Below, in pieces: positions 7,155 to 11,625 of a stretch of 11,625 nt of DNA. The stretch spans positions 11,649 to 23,273 of the forward strand of contig HF997960.1 in the NCBI GenBank assembly GCA_000433635.1, given 5' to 3'. The stretch is from Ruminococcus sp. CAG:254 (lineage in GTDB: Bacteria; Bacillota; Clostridia; Oscillospirales; Ruminococcaceae). The notes beneath the pieces are model-generated. The model searched no databases. It had not been told where the DNA came from and saw only the letters and a list, made by a program, of their open reading frames with translations. The position numbers were made by a program, and so were the translations under genes. Numbering within the stretch: position 1 is the first letter of the stretch; each line of letters starts with the position of its first letter.

Positions 7155-7415
7155 AAAAGTTTTTCGGTGCAGCAGTTTTACAAAAATGCTGCCGAGGTGT
7201 GGGCGAGCAGCCCACATTTGCGAAGCAAATTGAATTTTGCAGTCTGTTTTTCCAGCTGCAATTGCATTTTTTGGAACTTGCTAATCCGCAATTTGATTAT
7301 TTCTATGAAAGAAGTTACAAATTCGGACAAGGCAACGGGGCAATTGCAGCATTCTGGTAGGCAAAAGCAGGGGTGGAACCCCCTTTTGCCGGATGCGGAA
7401 GACCGTTTTTCCTAA
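7155..7415. repeat. 295-bp repeat unit, copy 3 (partial, 261 bp)
   Basis: Identical to copy 2 apart from 7353 (G to T), 7358 (C to T) and 7396 (T to C). Strong identity ends at 7415, with weak residual similarity to about 7432, so the junction segment of the other copies is missing or diverged. The hairpin at 7360-7390 lies 50 nt beyond the htrA stop and is the first strong structure downstream of that gene. Confidence 0.9.
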
Positions 7416-7439
7416 GAGCATAGTTTTCCAATCCACATT

Positions 7440-8912
7440 TTAAAAATTTCCCGACCGGTCTTCCATCAGCTGAAAGGTAATTGTAAACGAAGATTTTTTC
7501 CCATTCTCATCATATCGGCAGCAATCTGCAGTAAGGGAGTCGCCTGCCTTACAGTCAGATAAAACCGCATTCAGCTGGTCATAATCCGCTGTTTCCGTGC
7601 CGTTTACCCGTTCAATGACATCGCCAACCTGTAATTCTGTGTTGGAAATATCGCAGTCCTCAGCAATTTCAGAAATCCAAAGCCCAGATACCTGCGTCCG
7701 GTCACTTAGCTGGTAAGTTTCGTGGAATTCTTCCTGCACCTCTGTAATATCCAGCGACCGGAACGTAATGCCGATGCGAACCCGACCGGACACATAGCCC
7801 TGCGAACTCAATTCTTCCAAAATCGGCATAGCAGCATTGATAGAGATGGCAAACCCCAGCCCCTCATAAGCAGAACCGCTGTAAGCATTGGTATATTTAG
7901 AAGAAGTAATGCCGACAATCTGCCCGTATAAGTTCACCAACGCACCGCCAGAGTTTCCCGGACTAATGGCAGCATTGGTTTGAATGCAGTCCATTTCAAA
8001 GCCTGTAGAAGCACTTTTGATTTTCCGGTGCAGAGCAGATACAATGCCGTTGGTAACCGTTCCTGTCAGTCCGGCAGGGTTGCCGATGGCAACGACTTCC
8101 TCGCCGACTAACAGGGAATCAGAATCGCCAATGGTTGCAGCTGGCAACCCAGTGCGGTTGATTTTTAAAACAGCTAAATCGGTTTTGGTGTCCATTCCAA
8201 TGCAGTCTGCTGAAATGGCTTCATCAGAGTCATTCAATGTAACCCAGAACGTATCGCTATTTTGCAGAACATGAGCATTTGTGACAATGTAGCCATCTTC
8301 CGACAAGATAATCCCAGAGCCGCTGCTTGTCGGCATGCTGCCGGAAGCAGCCGTAATTTCAACAATCGAGGGAGCGACTGCCTCCGCAACGCCTGCAACC
8401 GTGTACGCTCCGTTTTCATCCGGTTGTGTAATGGCATCCGAAACAGGGCGTTCCTGATATTGAATATTCAGAGTAGAAGATTGTGATTGCTGTAAAGTTG
8501 GGGTTTGACCATCCATCTCAAAATAGCGGAACAAGTCGCTGGCAATGCAGTACACCAGCAGCAGAAACGCCAGCCAAATGGCAATCCAAGCGAGCTTTGT
8601 CAGGCGAGCCTGTTCGGGAGAAGGCTTCTGTTTGGTTCGCCGTTTTTTCTGCTTTGGAGCAGGCATCGGCTGCATGGGCTGCATCTGCGGATAGATAGGC
8701 TGCTGTGGGGGATAAGGTGCAGATGGCTGCGGTTGTCCAAAGTTCGGCGGATAAACTGGCGGCGGCGGAACTTGTGCAGCAGGCTGCGGCTGTTCCGGAG
8801 TTGGTGATGGTACTGCATAGGAGGAAACCTGTGTATAGGGCGGCGGTGCAGGGGACTGCTGTTGTGGAGCAGGCTGCTGCTGCGGAATCGGAGAAAACGG
8901 ATGTTCTTCCAT
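7440..8912 (-). CDS. htrA: Membrane-anchored HtrA/DegP-like serine protease with C-terminal PDZ domain
   Basis: HtrA-type S1C proteases degrade or refold misfolded envelope and secreted proteins. The 490-residue protein from the ATG at 8912 has a Pro/Gln/Tyr-rich tail (1-86), a basic stretch KQKKRRTKQK (87-96), one membrane helix (about 107-128, LAWIAIWLAFLLLVYCIA), a linker, and the trypsin-like domain (about 170-365). The catalytic triad is His214 in VTNAHVL, Asp245 in TKTDLAVLKI and Ser321 in SPGNSGGALVN. A PDZ domain spans about 380-485 (LQVGDVIERVNG). Topology predicts the tail inside and the protease outside. AAGGAG 11 nt before 8912 supports this start; an in-frame ATG at 8975 lies inside a hairpin and is rejected. 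It follows the sensor kinase in the same direction, consistent with cotranscription or two-component control. The long Pro-rich tail is unusual. Confidence 0.95.
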   Translation of the reverse strand: MEEHPFSPIPQQQPAPQQQSPAPPPYTQVSSYAVPSPTPEQPQPAAQVPPPPVYPPNFGQPQPSAPYPPQQPIYPQMQPMQPMPAPKQKKRRTKQKPSPEQARLTKLAWIAIWLAFLLLVYCIASDLFRYFEMDGQTPTLQQSQSSTLNIQYQERPVSDAITQPDENGAYTVAGVAEAVAPSIVEITAASGSMPTSSGSGIILSEDGYIVTNAHVLQNSDTFWVTLNDSDEAISADCIGMDTKTDLAVLKINRTGLPAATIGDSDSLLVGEEVVAIGNPAGLTGTVTNGIVSALHRKIKSASTGFEMDCIQTNAAISPGNSGGALVNLYGQIVGITSSKYTNAYSGSAYEGLGFAISINAAMPILEELSSQGYVSGRVRIGITFRSLDITEVQEEFHETYQLSDRTQVSGLWISEIAEDCDISNTELQVGDVIERVNGTETADYDQLNAVLSDCKAGDSLTADCCRYDENGKKSSFTITFQLMEDRSGNF

Positions 8913-8946
8913 CAGAAAACAGACTCCTTTCAAGTCAAAATAACAG

Positions 8947-8987
8947 AACAGGCAGACGATGTAAAAAAGTTCCATCGTCTGCCTGTT
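8947..8987 (-). terminator. 15-bp hairpin between sensor kinase and htrA
   Basis: AACAGGCAGACGATG (8947-8961) pairs perfectly with CATCGTCTGCCTGTT (8973-8987) around an 11-nt loop. On the - strand the stem begins immediately after the kinase TAA (8990-8988). It is followed only by a weak TTCTGTTATTTTG tract, so termination is probably partial. The hairpin may attenuate readthrough into htrA, which starts 35 nt later, or stabilise the regulator-kinase mRNA. Confidence 0.6.
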
Positions 8988-10520
8988 TTATCGTGCATCT
9001 TTTGGCTGCTTTTCGGGATTCTCTGTCGGCGATTCTGCCGGAGCATCCTTTTTCGGCAGACGAATCAGAAATTCGGTATATTCGCCCTCTTCGCTGCTCA
9101 CAGAAATTTGTGCCTTGTGCAGACGCACAATGTGTTTGGTGATGTCCAGTCCGATGCCCAGTCCCGTTTTGTCGTGGCTTCTGGAGTCATCCGACTTATA
9201 AAAGCGTTCAAAAATTTTCGGTAATTCTTCTTTGGAAATGCCCGCACCGGTATTCCGGATGGCAATGCTGGTGCTATTCGGTTCATCTTTAAAAGTGAAC
9301 GTGATCGTTCCGCCCGTATTGACGAACTTCGTTGCATTTTCAAATAGGTTATAAATGACCTGTCCGATGAGGTCGGGGTCGCCCCAAACCTGTACGGGTT
9401 CAGAATCCAGTCCTTCCAGCGTAATATTTCGCTTTTCCAGACGGCTTTCAAACATTAAAATGGTACGGAAAGCCAAATCCTGAATCGGGAAGAGTTGATA
9501 ATGAATCTCAATCGTTCCATTGTCGAACTTTGTCAGGTTCAGCATAGAAGAAATCAAAATCTTCAGCCGCTGCATTTCCTGCGAAACAATCGAAAGATAC
9601 TGCATCCGCTTATTTTTGGGAACAGTGCCGTCCAGCATGCCGTCTACATATCCGCTGATAATCGTCATTGGGGTTCGCAGTTCATGGGAAACATTGGAAA
9701 CGAATTGTTTCCGCTGATTTTCCGCATTTTCTGCGGCATAGGCAAGTTCATTGATGCTGTACGCCATATCCTCATAGGATGGTTCTTCAAAGCTGCCCGG
9801 ATTCAAATGCTCTGTATAATTGCCCTTTGCACATTGCTGGGCAACCTGCATCATTTGTTCCAGTGGTTTTTGACTGCGGTTCAGGAAGAGAAGTGTAATT
9901 CCGATCAATCCTGTTGTTAAAGCCATCCAGCACAGACCGCCATAGATCCAGGTACGGGAAGTAAAGGCATCCAGAACGGATGTACGGGTATTGCTGAATA
10001 AATAATAGGTTGTAGTTGTTCCGTTTGGTTCTGTGAATACAACTGGAGAACCATTGCTGATCATAGGACGGGGTTCTTTTGGATTCAGCATGGCAAGCGT
10101 ATCCGAGAAATATTCCCCATTGATCTGAACATCGTTCAGAATATCCAGATTCAATGTAATTTCTGACCGATTGCAGTTGACTTGTCCCGAACAGATCAGA
10201 CACGTTCCAGTTTCATCGAATAGAAAATAAAAAGTATGGGAAGTGTCTGTTGTCCAGTCGAACAAATCCTGTACATAGCCGTCCGGAATCCATTCTGCAC
10301 TGGTTTCTGTCGCTGATTTTTCCCGGTCGTAGTGATGCACCAGATTGGTTGCCATCACCCGGTCATTTTTATCAATGGTAGTAAAAACAGAACCCTTATA
10401 CCAGACAATGCTGAGAATCGCAGTGATGACTGTCACCAATAGCATTGCCAGAATTTCCGTACAGATTAAACGCAGGGAAAGCGGATGAAAGCGGCGAGAT
10501 TTTTTCGCACGGTCTTTCAT
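8988..10520 (-). CDS. Sensor histidine kinase (HAMP, HisKA, HATPase), partner of the adjacent OmpR-type regulator
   Basis: This membrane kinase senses an external signal, autophosphorylates and passes phosphate to the neighbouring regulator. The 510-residue protein has a basic N-terminus, TM1 (about 17-40), an extracytoplasmic sensor region of about 150 residues (41-190), TM2 (about 192-213) and a HAMP linker (about 214-265). HisKA carries phospho-acceptor His279 in FVSNVSHELRTPMTIISGY. The ATP-binding domain shows the N box NLFENATKF (391-399), G1 NTGAGI (423-428), the F box FERFYKSDDSR and G2 GLGIGL (453-458). G1 has Asn where Asp is canonical, a variant seen in active kinases. The C-terminal tail (490-510) is Lys/Glu/Pro-rich. 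The start codon overlaps the regulator stop (TAATG), with GAAGAAG repeats from the regulator's acidic C-terminus as ribosome binding site. The signal is unknown; the downstream htrA suggests envelope stress (CssS-like), by context only. Confidence 0.95.
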   Translation of the reverse strand: MKDRAKKSRRFHPLSLRLICTEILAMLLVTVITAILSIVWYKGSVFTTIDKNDRVMATNLVHHYDREKSATETSAEWIPDGYVQDLFDWTTDTSHTFYFLFDETGTCLICSGQVNCNRSEITLNLDILNDVQINGEYFSDTLAMLNPKEPRPMISNGSPVVFTEPNGTTTTYYLFSNTRTSVLDAFTSRTWIYGGLCWMALTTGLIGITLLFLNRSQKPLEQMMQVAQQCAKGNYTEHLNPGSFEEPSYEDMAYSINELAYAAENAENQRKQFVSNVSHELRTPMTIISGYVDGMLDGTVPKNKRMQYLSIVSQEMQRLKILISSMLNLTKFDNGTIEIHYQLFPIQDLAFRTILMFESRLEKRNITLEGLDSEPVQVWGDPDLIGQVIYNLFENATKFVNTGGTITFTFKDEPNSTSIAIRNTGAGISKEELPKIFERFYKSDDSRSHDKTGLGIGLDITKHIVRLHKAQISVSSEEGEYTEFLIRLPKKDAPAESPTENPEKQPKDAR

Positions 10521-11218
10521 TATTCTTCTTCTTCAGATTCAAACTTGTAGCCAACGCCCCAAACGGTCTTGAGTGCCCACTTGTCAGAAACGCCTTCGAG
10601 CTTTTCCCGAAGCCGCTTGATGTGTACGTCAATGGTACGGGAGTCGCCGTAATATTCAAAGCCCCATACTTCATCCAGCAGCTGGTCACGGGTGTAAACA
10701 CGGTTCGGGTTGGATGCAAGATAGAACAGCAGTTCGAGTTCCTTCGGCGGCGTGTCAACAACCTTGCCATTTACCCGCAGTTCGTAACGAGTCATGTTGA
10801 CAGAAAGCTTGTCATAACGAACTTCCCGTACTTCGGTTTCAGCCGGAGCAGCACTGACTCTTCTTGCAATTGCCTTGATTCGAGCAACAACTTCCTTGGT
10901 GTCAAACGGCTTTACAATGTAGTCATCTGCACCGAGTTCCAGACCGAGCACCTTATCAAAGGTATCGCCCTTTGCAGTGATCATGATAATCGGCACACTG
11001 GACTTTTTCCGGATTTCCCGGCAAACCTGCCAGCCGTCCATACTTGGCAGCATGACATCCAGCAGAACGATGTCCGGCTTGAGGGCATTGAACTTCACCA
11101 ATGCTTCTTCGCCGTCATAGGAGAGAATGACACTGTATCCTTCGTTTTCCAGATACATCATTAAGACGTCGCAAATATTTGGGTCATCATCTACGACCAG
11201 TACTTTTTCTAATGCCAT
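10520..11218 (-). CDS. OmpR/PhoB-family response regulator
   Basis: This is a cytosolic transcription factor activated by phosphorylation from the overlapping kinase gene product. The 232-residue protein has a receiver domain (about 4-118) with acidic pocket residues Asp10/Asp11/Asp12 in VLVVDDDPN, phospho-acceptor Asp54 in VLLDVMLPSMDGW, the switch Thr81 in MITAKGD and Lys103 in IVKPFD. A winged-helix DNA-binding domain follows (about 132-228), with PPKELELLFYLASNPNRVYTRDQLLDEVWG, the recognition-helix region SRTIDVHIKRLREKLE and the wing TVWGVGYKF. The C-terminus is EEEE, whose GAA codons double as ribosome binding site for the kinase. GAGG 11 nt before the ATG at 11218 supports the start. 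It is the first gene of a - strand cluster regulator-kinase-htrA. Exact orthology (CssR, WalR, PhoP or other) cannot be settled from sequence alone. Confidence 0.96.
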   Translation of the reverse strand: MALEKVLVVDDDPNICDVLMMYLENEGYSVILSYDGEEALVKFNALKPDIVLLDVMLPSMDGWQVCREIRKKSSVPIIMITAKGDTFDKVLGLELGADDYIVKPFDTKEVVARIKAIARRVSAAPAETEVREVRYDKLSVNMTRYELRVNGKVVDTPPKELELLFYLASNPNRVYTRDQLLDEVWGFEYYGDSRTIDVHIKRLREKLEGVSDKWALKTVWGVGYKFESEEEE

Positions 11219-11270
11219 AATTCATATAACCTCACAGTTCTTTTGATTTTTGTGGCAAATTTTAAATTGT

Positions 11271-11290
11271 CTGTTAACAGTATGATAACA
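11271..11290 (-). promoter_or_regulatory. Candidate promoter and palindromic operator of the regulator-kinase operon
   Basis: On the - strand TGTTATCAT gives an extended -10 (TG-n-TATCAT, hexamer at 11287-11282) about 64 nt before the regulator ATG, but no good -35 sits at the normal spacing. A perfect palindrome CTGTTAACAG (11271-11280) covers the predicted start site, and TGTTA/TAACA (11272-11276 with 11286-11290) forms an overlapping inverted repeat. This could be an autoregulatory or foreign repressor operator. Weak -35 promoters often need an activator, which would fit an autoactivated two-component operon. Confidence 0.35.
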
Positions 11291-11512
11291 CGGGATGGAA
11301 ATTATTTGGTGAAATTTATGTTGTTTTTCTGTGTGCGAAATGTAAATTATGAAATTTGTAAAAATCCAAAATGTATTTGTTGGCAAATCGGCGAAATTCA
11401 AATAGAACTGGAAAAATCGTCACAATTGCTGTAAATACCCAATAAATTTTCAACGATTCTTACTATAAATTTGTGCATCTATACAATTTTCCAAAAAAGA
11501 CAGCGTTTGGGC
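11291..11512. other. AT-rich divergent intergenic region
   Basis: About 220 AT-rich bases between the - strand regulator cluster and the + strand CIRCE promoter. No credible gene is seen; a 63-codon + frame across 11243-11434 lacks a ribosome binding site and has AT-driven composition. Loosely repeated TGTA cores occur at 11341, 11357, 11372 and 11430 in similar A/T contexts (GAAATGTAAAT, GAAATTTGTAAAA, CAAAATGTATTTG), possibly regulator-binding direct repeats. Confidence 0.4.
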
Positions 11513-11540
11513 TTGATTTTTCCAGAAAAGTTGCTATAAT
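11513..11540 (+). promoter_or_regulatory. Sigma-A promoter of the downstream CIRCE-controlled operon
   Basis: TTGATT (11513-11518) and a perfect TATAAT (11535-11540) are separated by 16 nt. TG at 11532-11533 makes an extended -10. Transcription should begin around 11547, inside the left arm of the CIRCE element, the usual geometry for HrcA repression. Confidence 0.9.
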
Positions 11541-11544
11541 AAGA

Positions 11545-11571
11545 TTAGCACTCAGGAAAAAAGAGTGCTAA
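11545..11571 (+). promoter_or_regulatory. Perfect CIRCE operator (HrcA binding site)
   Basis: TTAGCACTC (11545-11553), a 9-nt spacer and GAGTGCTAA (11563-11571) match the CIRCE consensus at every arm position. HrcA, encoded at the left edge of this window, is the expected binder. CIRCE sits before hrcA/dnaK and groES/groEL operons; since the dnaK operon lies to the left, the operon starting after 11625 is most likely groES-groEL. Confidence 0.98.
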
Positions 11572-11609
11572 CACAAACAGCATACAAGTGATAAATGATA
11601 AAAGTTTAT

Positions 11610-11615
11610 AGGAGG
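11610..11615 (+). promoter_or_regulatory. Ribosome binding site of a gene starting beyond the window
   Basis: AGGAGG lies 10 nt before the window end, with no start codon visible after it. A start at about 11626 would have ideal spacing. With the CIRCE promoter upstream, the gene is probably groES; its coding sequence is not visible here. Confidence 0.75.
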
Positions 11616-11625
11616 AAGAGCGTTA

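Larger units (their letters stand above)
6565..7415. repeat. Tandem array of a 295-bp hairpin-rich unit (2 full + 1 partial copy)
   Basis: Three head-to-tail copies begin at 6565, 6860 and 7155, with an exact period of 295 bp. Copies 1 and 2 differ at two positions (6618/6913 T-C, 6626/6921 G-A). Copy 3 differs from copy 2 at 7353, 7358 and 7396, and identity stops at 7415. Each unit contains a GCAGCA/TGCTGC stem, a GTGGGC/GCCCAC stem, a TTTGC-GAA-GCAAA stem and a long GC-rich stem near its end. Short ORFs exist on both strands (+ 82 aa from GTG; - 65 aa), but they lack a ribosome binding site, several frames are open at once, and the copy differences fall in synonymous and non-synonymous positions alike. 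Because 295 is not a multiple of 3, no frame runs across units. The array lies between the htrA 3' end and the glyQS promoter. Origin and role are unknown; a structured RNA, a dispersed intergenic repeat or a non-autonomous element are all possible. Confidence 0.95.

Noticed and set aside
6562..7415. Short ORFs inside the 295-bp repeats (82 aa on +, 65 aa on -, and an overlapping third frame) as repeated small proteins
   Set aside because: No ribosome binding site precedes the starts, several frames are open over the same bases, and changes between copies show no synonymous bias. Not fully excluded, but not supported.
6565..7415. CRISPR array
   Set aside because: The repeats are 295 bp and directly contiguous, with no short repeat/unique spacer alternation and no cas genes nearby.
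6565..7415. Insertion sequence or MITE with terminal inverted repeats
   Set aside because: No transposase is present, and unit ends (AAAAGTTTTTCGG start, diffuse end) do not form clear terminal inverted repeats or flanking target duplications. A non-autonomous element remains possible but unproven.
8913..8975. N-terminal extension of HtrA starting at the ATG at 8975
   Set aside because: This ATG lies inside a 15-bp hairpin with no ribosome binding site, while the ATG at 8912 has AAGGAG upstream and starts the Pro/Gln-rich tail.
9231..9260. Asn in place of Asp in the kinase G1 box (NTGAGI) as a sign of a degenerate kinase
   Set aside because: NTG variants occur in functional histidine kinases, and all other catalytic motifs including His279 are intact.
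11243..11434. 63-codon + strand ORF in the AT-rich intergenic region
   Set aside because: No ribosome binding site, low-complexity AT-driven composition, and it overlaps the divergent regulatory region.

Overview
The window looks like chromosomal DNA from a low-to-mid GC Gram-positive bacterium (Bacillota, probably class Clostridia, Ruminococcus/Oscillospiraceae-like). The reasons are the HrcA/CIRCE heat-shock circuitry in the order hrcA-grpE-dnaK-dnaJ, strong AGGAGG-type ribosome binding sites, a DnaK of Gram-positive length, a single-chain (alpha2) glycyl-tRNA synthetase and an OmpR-type regulator/kinase/HtrA cluster. The genus is inference; the window holds no rRNA or tRNA.

Left part (1-5017, + strand): the class I heat-shock operon. 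hrcA (repressor) enters already truncated at its 5' end, followed by grpE, dnaK and dnaJ. The hrcA-grpE junction is tight. The grpE-dnaK (188 nt) and dnaK-dnaJ (157 nt) spacers each hold inverted repeats that may set different mRNA levels for each chaperone. A strong bidirectional terminator (4963-5017) closes the operon and also serves the convergent glyQS.

Middle (5033-7439): glyQS on the - strand, driven by a perfect-consensus sigma-A promoter (TTGACA-17-TATAAT) with a leader too short for a T-box. Upstream of that promoter lies a tandem array of a 295-bp unit (two full copies and one 261-bp partial copy, each pair of neighbours differing at only 2-3 positions). The units are rich in hairpins and show no convincing coding capacity. 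This is the least explained part of the window.

Right part (7440-11218, - strand): an envelope-stress-type cluster transcribed in the order response regulator, sensor histidine kinase (TAATG overlap), then a membrane-anchored HtrA/DegP-like serine protease with a long Pro/Gln-rich cytoplasmic tail. A 15-bp hairpin separates the kinase from htrA. The arrangement recalls CssRS-HtrA of Bacillus, by analogy only.

Far right (11219-11625): a divergent AT-rich intergenic region. It ends in an extended -10 sigma-A promoter, a perfect CIRCE operator and a strong ribosome binding site, so a second HrcA-controlled operon, almost certainly groES-groEL, starts just beyond the window. The window therefore links the cytosolic chaperone systems with a probable envelope-stress protease system. 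HrcA encoded at the left end would be expected to act on the CIRCE site at the right end.
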